Source of the DNA: Candidatus Obscuribacter sp. | GTDB taxonomy: Bacteria; Cyanobacteriota; Vampirovibrionia; Obscuribacterales; Obscuribacteraceae | Assembly: GCA_021772135.1 (NCBI GenBank) | Contig: JADYXQ010000248.1 | Location: 1-41,258, forward strand | Reading direction: 5' to 3' | Length of the DNA: 41,258 nucleotides | In this document: positions 28,381 through 37,125 of the stretch, one piece after another | Position numbering within the stretch: position 1 is the stretch's first letter | How the letters are laid out: every line of letters begins with the position of its first letter | The notes under the pieces: generated by a model | Seen by the model: the letters and a program-made list of their open reading frames with translations, nothing else | What the model was told of the DNA's origin: nothing | The model's database searches: none | Made by a program: the position numbers and the translations under genes

Positions 28381-28908
28381 ATGACAGTAACGACTCTGCA
28401 AAATTTTGCCATGTACTTGGCTCACCAAGCCCAGCACAATATGCAGACTCAGATGCATCACCTGTGCCATGAGTTAGGTCACGCTGTCAAACTTCAAGCA
28501 GAAAGTTCCATTGGCACATATCAGCCAGGTATCGGTAACTTTGCAGCTTGGGCGCCACTGAAACAAACGACTCTTGATAGAAAAGCGAGAAACAAACCAC
28601 CTCTAGGTAGAGGCGGTCCTGATACTCCGCTTTTTGCGACTGGCAAATTTTCACAGTCAATAGACATTAGTGTAGATAAGAGACTTCTTGCCGTTCATAT
28701 CGGTACAAATGTTCCAGAAATTGTTTGGACCGAATTAGGTACAGCTAGAATGGCCCCGCGAGCTGTTTTCGGACCTGCGGCTCTCCGAGTGGCGCCGAAG
28801 TTTTTAAACCGAATTGGAAATGGTGTCGCTAACAGTTTCTGTGGCATCACAAATTTCAACGTATATAGTTGGCCTCAGGCTGGCCCTGGTCAAAACACGG
28901 TGATTTAA
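28381..28908 (+). CDS. HK97 gp10/Mu gpG-like virion protein, 175 aa
   Basis: The N-terminal half is helical and histidine-rich (AHQAQHNMQTQMHHLCHELG). The middle (WAPLKQTTLDRKARNK, then TPLFATGKFSQSIDISVDKR) and VWTELGTARMAPRAVFGPAA match the pattern of HK97 gp10-like and Mu virion-morphogenesis proteins: an L.aTG.l..si.. motif followed by ..E.Gt..mp.R.vf..a. The location between chaperone and tape measure is unusual, since these genes normally lie in the neck cluster. Confidence 0.65.
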   Translation: MTVTTLQNFAMYLAHQAQHNMQTQMHHLCHELGHAVKLQAESSIGTYQPGIGNFAAWAPLKQTTLDRKARNKPPLGRGGPDTPLFATGKFSQSIDISVDKRLLAVHIGTNVPEIVWTELGTARMAPRAVFGPAALRVAPKFLNRIGNGVANSFCGITNFNVYSWPQAGPGQNTVI

Positions 28909-28909
28909 G

Positions 28910-31012
28910 ATGAGCAATTTCACTGTTGGCGTAACTATCCAAATGATCGATAGATTCTCCGCCGGCATGGGGAATATTTCGGCGTCATTGCTCAGAACAC
29001 AAAAGCAAGCAGACGAATTTCACGCAAAGATGAAAGGTCTTGCTGTTTCAATGCAAGCTATGTCGGCATTTAAATCTGTCGGTGAGGACATGTTTAAGTT
29101 CGGAGCTGGTGGCTTGGCCGCTGTAATTGAACCTGCCAAGGAATATGTGCACGTTCTAAATCAGATGAACATGGCCGGAGTAAAGCAATCCGAAATCGCC
29201 AAAAACGTTAGAACTGCATGGGAAGTCGCTGGCAAGATGCCAATGACCACTCCGACTTCAAACCTAAAAGCTATTAATGACTTGTCAAACTTTTTCATCA
29301 AAAAAGGTGGAGACTTCTCTGAAGCCAGAGAGCTCTTGCCGAGCTTTATGCGAAGTCAGCTGATCTTCGAAGGGATTTCTGAAAATAAAGTTGATGCTCA
29401 CACCCAGGTCTATTCAATGGCTAAGGCTCTTGAAATGATTGGTGCTGTCAACAATAGAAAAGACTTCGAGCACCAGCAAAATATGATGAATCGTGTTGCT
29501 GTTGCAACCGGTGGTAAGGTGTTGCCAAGCCATTATCAAAACGTTTTTAAATATGCCCGTCAAGGCAAACTCACGCTGAGTGATGATTTTAAATACAAGA
29601 TCTTGCCTGAGCTGATTATGGAAATGCAGTCGGGTGGCGGTGGCGCAGGCGGCGGCGGCGGACCAGGTGCAATGATAGCTGCCGCAATGCGAATAGGCGT
29701 CCAAGGCATCATGTCCGTGGCGACTGCCGGCAACCTTGAGAAGCTTGGCTTGTTGAAATCACATGTTGTTAAAACAACCACTACCGGAACTCAGGTCATG
29801 GGTTTTGATGGTGTAACTGACTCCAAAATGTTTTCAAAGAACCCTGAAGCCTGGGTTCAAAAATATATGCTTCCTGCGATGCTCAAGCAAGACCCTTCAC
29901 TCAAGAATGATCCATTGGGTCAGGCTCTTCGTGTCGCGCAAATCTTTAAAGGCAACCAGATGGCAGTTGCTTTGTTACAAGAATTGGTCAATAAGCACCA
30001 GCAGTTCGGGCGCTTCGGCGAAAAACTAGACCGTGTCCCAGGCTCGGAAGAGCTGGGCAAGAGAGCTTTGAATTCACCCAATGTTGCTGACAAGGCTTTC
30101 GATGCAGCTTTGGAAACTTTGAAGATTTCAATCGGTAAAAACGTTGTTCCATATATTGTGCCGGCGCTGCTGAAGTTGTCTGAAGCACTTGGTGCTGTTG
30201 GGCAGTATTTCAACTCACATCCTGGCCAGGCGAAAGCTGTGGCAGCAATCTTAGGAAGTATCGCTGCAGTTGGCTTGTATGTATCTGCGCTGATGGGAAT
30301 CACTATTCCATTTGTTGTTTTAGGCGCAGTAGCGGCCACTTTAGGTGTTGGATTGGGAGTAGTTGCAGCAGGCTTTGCGGCAGTTTTTGTGGGCGTAATT
30401 ATTGCGGTCGGAGTAGTAGCTGGTTTGATTTGGGTGGTGCTGAATTGGAGCCGAGTGAGCAAAACATTGACCAGAGTCCTTAACCAAGGCATCTCTGTTT
30501 TCTACAACGTTCAGGTAGCGTTTCTTCAAATGCTGAGCGCTATGGTCTCGGGCGTCGCGGGCGCAGCAGGCATGATTAATGGCTTTGTCAGCGGTATCAG
30601 TCAAGGGATGTTCCAACTACCCATGGCTCAAATAAATGCAGTTGCAGGCATCGCTCAGGCGTCTCTCAATGCGCAAATTAAAACCGCTCAGGACAACAGC
30701 GCGCTTCATGGGAAGGCTGGCGGCAGAATGGTTGCTCCAGGGGAAAAGCTCAAATTAGCACCCGGTGGGTTTACAGCAGTAAAACGCAGTGCCCCTGCGG
30801 GCGGTTCGTTCACTCCGCTGGCAAAGCATGGCGCTGGCGGTGGCACGCAAGTTGGATCAATCAATTTCAATATCAAATCGACTGATCCGAAAGCTGCCTA
30901 TCACGAAGTGAAAAAAGCTGTCAAGGAAGTACTGGGCGATATTGGAAAGAACGCGCCTAAAACCCACACTAGAAGCGGCGGATCCTATAACAGCTATGCG
31001 CACGGTACGTAA
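28910..31012 (+). CDS. Tape measure protein
   Basis: At 700 aa it is the longest gene here; by the usual 1.5 angstrom per residue the tail would be roughly 100 nm. It begins MSNFTVGVTIQMIDRFSAGM, followed by helical segments. There is a glycine run at about 241-252 and a large hydrophobic region at about 440-515 (VAAILGSIAAVGLYVSALMG; VFVGVIIAVGVVAGLIWVVL) with several potential membrane-spanning helices. Such regions are thought to enter the host membrane on DNA ejection. The C-terminus (GSINFNIKSTDPKAAYHEVK) is typical of tape measures. Confidence 0.9.
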   Translation: MSNFTVGVTIQMIDRFSAGMGNISASLLRTQKQADEFHAKMKGLAVSMQAMSAFKSVGEDMFKFGAGGLAAVIEPAKEYVHVLNQMNMAGVKQSEIAKNVRTAWEVAGKMPMTTPTSNLKAINDLSNFFIKKGGDFSEARELLPSFMRSQLIFEGISENKVDAHTQVYSMAKALEMIGAVNNRKDFEHQQNMMNRVAVATGGKVLPSHYQNVFKYARQGKLTLSDDFKYKILPELIMEMQSGGGGAGGGGGPGAMIAAAMRIGVQGIMSVATAGNLEKLGLLKSHVVKTTTTGTQVMGFDGVTDSKMFSKNPEAWVQKYMLPAMLKQDPSLKNDPLGQALRVAQIFKGNQMAVALLQELVNKHQQFGRFGEKLDRVPGSEELGKRALNSPNVADKAFDAALETLKISIGKNVVPYIVPALLKLSEALGAVGQYFNSHPGQAKAVAAILGSIAAVGLYVSALMGITIPFVVLGAVAATLGVGLGVVAAGFAAVFVGVIIAVGVVAGLIWVVLNWSRVSKTLTRVLNQGISVFYNVQVAFLQMLSAMVSGVAGAAGMINGFVSGISQGMFQLPMAQINAVAGIAQASLNAQIKTAQDNSALHGKAGGRMVAPGEKLKLAPGGFTAVKRSAPAGGSFTPLAKHGAGGGTQVGSINFNIKSTDPKAAYHEVKKAVKEVLGDIGKNAPKTHTRSGGSYNSYAHGT

Positions 31013-31939
31013 ATGAATAAGACCCCTTTTTCCATTGGCGGCGTTGATTTAGCGCAGCACGCAGATGATGATTTCGAAGCAAAGCCTCCGCTATCAGATG
31101 TGGGTGGCGAGCAGCGCGCTGTCTTCACGGAATTTTTTGGTGGAGTCATAACCGTTCAATTTGCTGGCGCTTTTCCGAAGCCTATTGATTGGTCCGGTAC
31201 CTTTTACGGGGCCGATGCAATTGAACGTTTTCAGAAAGTCGACAAGCTGCGGCAGGAGCCGAAGCCAATAGTTCTTCAATACGGCGAATTGTCATGGTTT
31301 GGCATTCTCCGAGAGTTCAAAGTTGACATTGAAAATATTCACGAGGTCAACTATCACGCCGTATTTAAACCGCTTGAGGCCGATGGCCAGGGCGGTATGG
31401 TTGCGCCTGATTTAGATAATGCCAGCCAGCTCGCTCAAGCTTTCAACATAGCCCAAGAACAAGTAACATCTGCTACAAGCCAATATCAATTTTCACAGCC
31501 AGTCCAACAGAGTGTGACCAATTTACAAGGCGCAGTAACTCAAGCAATTCAACAGAGTGGCCAGAATTTAAGCAGCGTGCCGCTCGGCACCATTAATTTA
31601 CTTAAGGGCCAGGTTTCTCAAGTTCAACAACAATTGGCGCCACTGCTTTTAAGTAATGATCCGTTCGTAACAAGTGCCGCTTCAGTTTTAAACACTACTC
31701 TTGGTGTCATCACGAACACTCTTGATCGTGCCGTGCAGCCGCTCCAAGAGCTAGATGTTATGAATCCAAACTTACCCCAATTAGCCGCTCAATATTATGG
31801 AGATGCAACGAAGTGGGAGCAGATCGTTCACGCCAATAGCAGCGTTTTGCCTATGGATCCGATGCCAATTGGTACGTTTAAAATAGTTATTCCTGTTGAT
31901 TCGATGCTGGCTGCTACTGGAGTTACAACGTGGCTCTAG
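31013..31939 (+). CDS. Baseplate/tail protein with C-terminal LysM domain
   Basis: It follows the tape measure directly. The N-terminal domain (FTEFFGGVITVQFAGAFPKP; PKPIVLQYGELSWFGILREF) resembles the front part of XkdP/gp53-type baseplate proteins. The central region is glutamine-rich and probably coiled. The last about 60 residues (NLPQLAAQYYGDATKWEQIV followed by HANSSVLPMDPMPIGTFKIV) form a LysM domain, which may bind peptidoglycan or brace the hub. The next gene overlaps its end. Confidence 0.82.
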   Translation: MNKTPFSIGGVDLAQHADDDFEAKPPLSDVGGEQRAVFTEFFGGVITVQFAGAFPKPIDWSGTFYGADAIERFQKVDKLRQEPKPIVLQYGELSWFGILREFKVDIENIHEVNYHAVFKPLEADGQGGMVAPDLDNASQLAQAFNIAQEQVTSATSQYQFSQPVQQSVTNLQGAVTQAIQQSGQNLSSVPLGTINLLKGQVSQVQQQLAPLLLSNDPFVTSAASVLNTTLGVITNTLDRAVQPLQELDVMNPNLPQLAAQYYGDATKWEQIVHANSSVLPMDPMPIGTFKIVIPVDSMLAATGVTTWL

Positions 31940-33069
31940 CTCGCATGATCAATGTTTCAATTTCGGTGGCAGGCACAGACTTGCCGGCGTCCGCATTTAA
32001 AGTAACCGACAGCTCCCAAGGTGAGTTCTCAACTGCCAACATCTCAAGTAGCATTGCTGCCTGGCGTATACAAGGCGTCGAAATTCCGAAAAAAGACGAT
32101 GCAGTAGACATTCATGCTGGCCTTGACGGGCTAGATCATCTTTTTAGCGGTGTCGTTGATGATGTCAGATTTAAGTGGGATAGAGACACGGTCGAAATCA
32201 GTTGTAGAGATCTTGGTGCAGTTCTCAACCAGTCCAAGCTTGTGTTATCAAAATACGATTTCAAAAACCAGACAATTGGCAAAATCGTCAAGCAGGTTGC
32301 TGAAGATTTTGGCCTTGATACCGATATTAAGGATCCTGGCATCATGGCCGGCTCCGAGCAGCATGGCGAACACCAATATTTGCCCAGTGCCGACAATCCG
32401 TGGAGTCTGTTCCAAGACTTGGCCAGACAGGTGGGCTATGCAGTAAAAGTCGACAAAGATAACGTTCTTTCGTTCAAACCTCCCGAGGAATCAGGTGGCG
32501 GCACCTTAACTGTGACTTACGGTGGCGACCCAAAGAATAATCCCAAAAATCCAATTAAAGACCTGGAGACTACTTACCAGCTGGCGCGCAACGGCGATGT
32601 AAAGGTAAAAGTGGTCAGCTACCATCCCACAAAAGCGCAAAAAGTGTCTTCTGAAGCTACTGCAAAAGGCAAAGAACCGAGCGGCGGAAACAAGCGCTAC
32701 ACCGCTTCGGGACAACCTAAGAAAACACGGAAGACACGCAAGACCAAATCCACAAAAGCTAATAAAACTCCCACAGTGACTATTCGAAGAGATGGATTGA
32801 CTCAGGAACAGGCTGACGAACTTGCGAAAGCAACTGCCAAGGACATTGCCAAAAAGCAAATTATCATGTCAGGCACCATTGAAATGAAGCCAGTCAAGAT
32901 TCACTCCAAGCTCAAGGTCAAATGCGTCTCAGTCGATATTTTAGGCTTTGATGCTATCGAATATTGCATCAGCCAAGTTGTGCACAGTTGGGATATGCCC
33001 GAAGAGGGCGGAAGCTCAGGCGGGCTGTTTACAGAGATTACAGCGCAGTTAAGGCCGGAGGTGTCATGA
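31930..33069 (+). CDS. gpD-like baseplate hub protein
   Basis: A GTG start (or ATG at 31945) overlaps the previous gene. The protein shows late-control gpD features: an N-terminal beta domain (VDIHAGLDGLDHLFSGVVDD), then DTVEISCRDLGAVLNQSKLV and a helical domain (IGKIVKQVAEDFGLDTDIKD; WSLFQDLARQVGYAVKVDKD). A basic, low-complexity linker follows (KKTRKTRKTKSTKANKTPTV), and the conserved end is KVKCVSVDILGFDAIEYCIS. It would form the trimeric hub beneath the tube. The lysine-threonine linker is unusual. Confidence 0.85.
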   Translation: MALARMINVSISVAGTDLPASAFKVTDSSQGEFSTANISSSIAAWRIQGVEIPKKDDAVDIHAGLDGLDHLFSGVVDDVRFKWDRDTVEISCRDLGAVLNQSKLVLSKYDFKNQTIGKIVKQVAEDFGLDTDIKDPGIMAGSEQHGEHQYLPSADNPWSLFQDLARQVGYAVKVDKDNVLSFKPPEESGGGTLTVTYGGDPKNNPKNPIKDLETTYQLARNGDVKVKVVSYHPTKAQKVSSEATAKGKEPSGGNKRYTASGQPKKTRKTRKTKSTKANKTPTVTIRRDGLTQEQADELAKATAKDIAKKQIIMSGTIEMKPVKIHSKLKVKCVSVDILGFDAIEYCISQVVHSWDMPEEGGSSGGLFTEITAQLRPEVS

Positions 33070-34079
33070 GCGGCGAAACTGATTTCATGCATGGAATTGG
33101 CCACGTTTCAAAGGCCAACGTCGGCGAAACAAAGCTAATTAAATGGGGCCACGTCTCAAGTTACGATCCTGAAACGCACGCCGTCAAAGTGATGATCATG
33201 CAGGACGAGGATGATGAGCCTTGTGAGACGAACTGGATATCACTTGGCGCCGGAGTAACCGGCGATAAAACTGGTGTGCAATACGCGCTTCAAGGAGGCG
33301 CAACTAAGGACGAGCCTGAGAAAGGTGAGCAGGTTCAAGTTCATATCCTGGAAAGATCTGACGGTCACATGATGACCGCGCATCTCTGCTGGAATGAAAA
33401 AATGGAGCCGCCAGGCAGTGGCAAGAAATCTCAGGAAGAGCAAGATCAAGAAGCTCAAGAAGAGGAAGATGGCGAGAAGTTTGGCTGGGATGAAGATAAG
33501 AAAGGCCGGGAAAAACTTAAGGCAGGCGAATATGTGATGTTGCTGCCTGGTGGAAGCTTCCTGAAATTCTACGAAGATGGCAACGTGCAGTTGTTTGCCA
33601 AGAAAGACCTACATCTCTACGTGAAAGAAGAAGCAAATATTGTTGTGCGTGAAGGCGATCTTAATGTCACAGTCGAAAAAGGTAGCGCAAATATAATTGT
33701 TGAAGAAGGCGATTTGAATAGCCTGGTTGAACTAGGCAATACAACGGTAACCACGCCCCTTGGCGATACCCTTGTGAGCTCAGAGGAAGGCAGCATTCTT
33801 GTAATTACCGAAAGCGGTGATATAGGCATTTCAACAATCAGCGGCGATGTATCGGTGGAAGGCACCACTGTTTCCGTAATCGCTGACGGACTTATCAATC
33901 TAATCGCGCCATTTATTAATGCTGGCCTGGACCCGGCTCAAGTACAAAGACTATGCAACGAGGCATTTCTTTTGCTGTTTAATGGCCACTCTCACAACGC
34001 GCCAGGCGGCATTACTAGTGCTCCATTAATTCCAGCTATAGTTGACGCAGAAACCACTACAGTCTTCGCGGCAGGCTAA
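33066..34079 (+). CDS. gpV-like tail spike (membrane-piercing) protein
   Basis: The start overlaps the preceding stop (ATGA). Of 337 residues the first about 110 form an OB-fold domain (IKWGHVSSYDPETHAVKVMI; GEQVQVHILERSDGHMMTAH). A very acidic, Glu/Gln-rich linker follows. Then come regular beta-helix repeats about residues 190-275 (EANIVVREGDLNVTVEKGSA; GDIGISTISGDVSVEGTTVS). The tip contains NGHSHNAPGG (about 305), the HxH iron-binding motif of phage spike tips. It would be the central spike that punctures the host envelope. Confidence 0.9.
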   Translation: MSGETDFMHGIGHVSKANVGETKLIKWGHVSSYDPETHAVKVMIMQDEDDEPCETNWISLGAGVTGDKTGVQYALQGGATKDEPEKGEQVQVHILERSDGHMMTAHLCWNEKMEPPGSGKKSQEEQDQEAQEEEDGEKFGWDEDKKGREKLKAGEYVMLLPGGSFLKFYEDGNVQLFAKKDLHLYVKEEANIVVREGDLNVTVEKGSANIIVEEGDLNSLVELGNTTVTTPLGDTLVSSEEGSILVITESGDIGISTISGDVSVEGTTVSVIADGLINLIAPFINAGLDPAQVQRLCNEAFLLLFNGHSHNAPGGITSAPLIPAIVDAETTTVFAAG

Positions 34080-34082
34080 TAG

Positions 34083-34517
34083 ATGAGCGACATTCTCATT
34101 AATCCGAATGACAGAACCCTTGATCTCGATTGGGGTACGGATTTTATTGCTTCGCAAAATGGCGGCTTGGTTTTGGTAGGTGGTTGGGCTCAAGATCGCC
34201 AAAGGATTTTGCGCAGAATTCTGACAAACCCAAAATTTACCCTGCATGATGGTCAGCCCATTTCGGCAGACTACATTTATGACCAAAATTATGGCATTGG
34301 CAGCAGGCGCACAATTGGCGAGCCGTTTTCAAAGACTTTGGAAAAGCGATTGCGGACGGAAATTAGGAAAGGCGTTCTTGTTGATCAGGGCGTTGACACC
34401 ACTCGCGATCCAATAATTACGATTAAAGAACAGAACCATCGAGTGTATATTGCCGTCGTTGTCTTTTTGAAGACCGGCAAATCTGGCACTATCGTCTTCA
34501 ATTACTCAAATGGCTAG
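34083..34517 (+). CDS. Baseplate wedge protein, Mu gp46/T4 gp25-like
   Basis: The 144-aa product contains DRTLDLDWGTDFIASQNGGL, the start pattern of Mu gp46-like wedge proteins, then WAQDRQRILRRILTNPKFTL and RLRTEIRKGVLVDQGVDTTR. It sits between the spike and baseplate J genes in canonical order. It would form part of the inner baseplate ring that initiates sheath assembly. Confidence 0.83.
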   Translation: MSDILINPNDRTLDLDWGTDFIASQNGGLVLVGGWAQDRQRILRRILTNPKFTLHDGQPISADYIYDQNYGIGSRRTIGEPFSKTLEKRLRTEIRKGVLVDQGVDTTRDPIITIKEQNHRVYIAVVVFLKTGKSGTIVFNYSNG

Positions 34518-34557
34518 GAAATTTTAATTGATAGCTTAGGGCAAGGGGGATTCACCT

Positions 34558-35706
34558 TTGCCACTAAACATCAAATCTGAAGAGCAAATCGCTTCAGAAT
34601 TAGTTTCAGAATTTGCCAGTCAACTTGGATTAGACCCAAGTTTGACGAGCGGCGATCCATTGCTTGCGATCGCTCAAGGTGATGCCACACAGATCAATTT
34701 CATTCAAGCGCTGTGCAAGAAAGTCTATATTTTCTCACGTTCAACGACTGCGACTGGTGAAGATCTCGATTCGTGGATGGCGCAGTTTGATTTCGCTCGC
34801 CTTCCAGCCGTAAAAGCTCGCGGCCAAGTCCGGCTCAGCTTGAGGATTGCCAGAGCGGATAACGTCACTGTTCCGATTGGCAAGGTTGTACAGACTCCAG
34901 GCGGCGCGATTAAGTACTCAATCGTTGCTGATCCAACTCAAACGGCATGGAGCGACGCGAACGGCGCTTACATTATCCAAGCTGGGCAAACAAGCATTAT
35001 CGCTACTGTTGAAGCTCCAATAGCTGGCTCCGCATATAACGTTCAACCAAATCAGATCTCGCAGTTCTCGTCAAGCAACACTGGCGCAGACGATGTGCTC
35101 AACACCTTAGCAATCACAAACGGCTTAGATGCTGAATCTGACACCGATGTTCGCAACCGTTTTATTCTCTATATAAACAGCCTTTCCAAAAATACCCGGC
35201 CGTCGATCTCTGCTGCAATTATGTCTGTGCAGCAAGCGATCAACTTTAATCTAGTTGAAAACTTCGATCAGAACGGCAGCGCACGAAATGGGTTTTTCAC
35301 TGTTGTAATTGATGACGGCTCTGGCGATCCTCCAGAAGCATTGCTTACGCGGATCACACAAGCTGTTGAGCGAGTGCGAGGTTTTACGATTGCTTTCGTT
35401 GTTGTTCCAGCAACGAAAGTGACTGTTGCTGCAACCTTGAATATCAAAGTCAACCCTGATGTCAACTCAACTTTGGTTCAAACAAAAGCGCAACTTGCAA
35501 TTGTCAGTTACATAAATAGCCTCAAGATCGGCCAACCTCTTTATGTTTATAACTTGATCGAGATTGCTAAAGCTGCAGATCCAGACAACATTTATGCCGT
35601 GCAAATAAATAGCGTGAAAATTGATACTTTGGAATTGGATAAGGTAATCACTCAGTTTGAGGTCATTAGAACAATTCCGGCCAACGTGACCGTTGGTAGC
35701 TTCTAA
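34558..35706 (+). CDS. Baseplate J-like wedge protein
   Basis: A TTG start has AAGGGGG about 9 bases upstream and gives 382 aa. Recognisable parts are TATGEDLDSWMAQFDFARLP, LSLRIARADNVTVPIGKVVQ (the baseplate-J strand region), SGSAYNVQPNQISQF, then LDAESDTDVRNRFILYINSL. The C-terminal domain (FTIAFVVVPATKVTVAATLN and onward) is typical of gpJ family members. It links the hub to the fibre-bearing periphery. The next gene starts on its stop codon. Confidence 0.92.
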   Translation: MPLNIKSEEQIASELVSEFASQLGLDPSLTSGDPLLAIAQGDATQINFIQALCKKVYIFSRSTTATGEDLDSWMAQFDFARLPAVKARGQVRLSLRIARADNVTVPIGKVVQTPGGAIKYSIVADPTQTAWSDANGAYIIQAGQTSIIATVEAPIAGSAYNVQPNQISQFSSSNTGADDVLNTLAITNGLDAESDTDVRNRFILYINSLSKNTRPSISAAIMSVQQAINFNLVENFDQNGSARNGFFTVVIDDGSGDPPEALLTRITQAVERVRGFTIAFVVVPATKVTVAATLNIKVNPDVNSTLVQTKAQLAIVSYINSLKIGQPLYVYNLIEIAKAADPDNIYAVQINSVKIDTLELDKVITQFEVIRTIPANVTVGSF

Positions 35707-37079
35707 TGACCACCTCGTTGCCAACTGTCATTCCTTACTTCACAGAACCGGAATGGGCCGACAAATTTTTAAAAACCTTTCCAGAGCCTTGGACGAGTGT
35801 TGAGGCAAGGCAGCTCGGTGGCGTTTTATATGCCCTAATGTTTGCCCTTGGTCAAGCAGTTGCCGGCCAACTTGAAAATGTTCGTTATGACTGGAAAGCT
35901 TGCCGAATCGAGACAGCTGTCGACGAAGCGCTTGATCTCATCGCTCAAGATTTTTTTGGCAGTGTTGCTGGATTTCCAGCTGATGTAATTAGAGCGCCAG
36001 GAGAACCAGATAGCAGCTTACGCGATCGAATTAAAGCAACCTTGCTTCTTCCTGCCGCAACTCGACAGAGTTTAATAGACCTTCTTGTCAGGCTGACAAA
36101 TCAACAGCCTCGAGTAATGGAGCCGTGGAGCCCAGGCGATACTTCGGTCTGGGATATTCAATCATTTTTTGATGTTGATACTCCAGAAAATTCCGCACGT
36201 ATGGGCGATCCTGGGTTAACGCACCAGGGCTTTGTAGAGTCGGCGTTACCTAGTTTCGGCAACCAGGGCGATTATCCAATTTGGTGTTTTGACAAAGGCG
36301 CTGCGTGGGATTCTCCAAGCGCATATTTCTTTGAGGCACAAGCTACTTGGTGGCTTCAAGTCGCTCGGATCGACGCTTTGATCAATAAAACTAAGCCCTA
36401 TGGCACCATTGTTTGGCGTCGTTATAGCGGCCAGCTTCTTACAAAAACTGCCGTAGGTGGTTCTCTATTTCTTGAAGAGGGAGTCAGCAGCTACTTAATC
36501 GAGGTGTTCCCCGCGTTCGCTGGAGCCTTTATGGTACTGGCAAATTGCAACTGGAATACTGTCGTCAGCTATACACCGATTGGCACAAATCAATTTCTGA
36601 TGACGTTTAGTGTGCCATTGCCACCAGGCGGTGGGGCTGTTGATTGGGTCGCCACGCCACTTATTGTGCCAGGTTGCGGATCGGGAGTAGTAGCGGCCGA
36701 CTTAATTTCTAGTACGGTTGGAATTCTGGCAGCGTTCCAAGCGCAAACAATAATTGCTCAACCAAGCTGGAATACAACGTGTTGGCTCCATTCAAAATCT
36801 CTCAGTTCGGCTGTTTTTAAATTCGGAACACCCGCTCCACTATCAGCCTCTTTTGCTTACAAATATTTTGATCCACTGTATTCAGGAGTTACAACAGTAC
36901 CCGCCAATAATTACAGCTTTTCAATTCCTGTTTCAACAAGAGATCCGTTTCAGGCATTCGTGTTGCCAACATGGAATACGAGCGTTGACATAGACAAAAC
37001 AACAACAGCTTTACGCCTTTCTTTTTCGGAAGCACCTCCAGTCGACGCATTTGTGTACTGGGCCATTCACGAAAGTTGA
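35706..37079 (+). CDS. Tail protein I-like baseplate protein with three WNT repeats
   Basis: The N-terminal about 150 residues (LPTVIPYFTEPEWADKFLKT; LLLPAATRQSLIDLLVRLTN) suit gpI-type proteins, which connect J to the fibres. From about residue 275 the protein carries three beta repeats, each with a WNT motif: ANCNWNTVVSYTP, AQPSWNTTCWLHS and VLPTWNTSVDID. Each is followed about 20 residues later by F..P.P......W or a similar strand. These resemble immunoglobulin-like adhesion modules. At 457 aa it is twice the usual length of gpI. The next gene overlaps its end only if an upstream start is used. Confidence 0.75.
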   Translation: MTTSLPTVIPYFTEPEWADKFLKTFPEPWTSVEARQLGGVLYALMFALGQAVAGQLENVRYDWKACRIETAVDEALDLIAQDFFGSVAGFPADVIRAPGEPDSSLRDRIKATLLLPAATRQSLIDLLVRLTNQQPRVMEPWSPGDTSVWDIQSFFDVDTPENSARMGDPGLTHQGFVESALPSFGNQGDYPIWCFDKGAAWDSPSAYFFEAQATWWLQVARIDALINKTKPYGTIVWRRYSGQLLTKTAVGGSLFLEEGVSSYLIEVFPAFAGAFMVLANCNWNTVVSYTPIGTNQFLMTFSVPLPPGGGAVDWVATPLIVPGCGSGVVAADLISSTVGILAAFQAQTIIAQPSWNTTCWLHSKSLSSAVFKFGTPAPLSASFAYKYFDPLYSGVTTVPANNYSFSIPVSTRDPFQAFVLPTWNTSVDIDKTTTALRLSFSEAPPVDAFVYWAIHES

Positions 37080-37125
37080 AGGAAGAATTTTCGCTACTGT
37101 AGAAACGACTCATAGGGGTATCGGC

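Noticed and set aside
29920..30492. 190-codon minus-strand frame inside the tape measure gene
   Set aside because: It is a shadow of the alanine- and valine-rich tape measure coding sequence; Thr/Ala/Pro-rich, without a ribosome site or neighbours on that strand.
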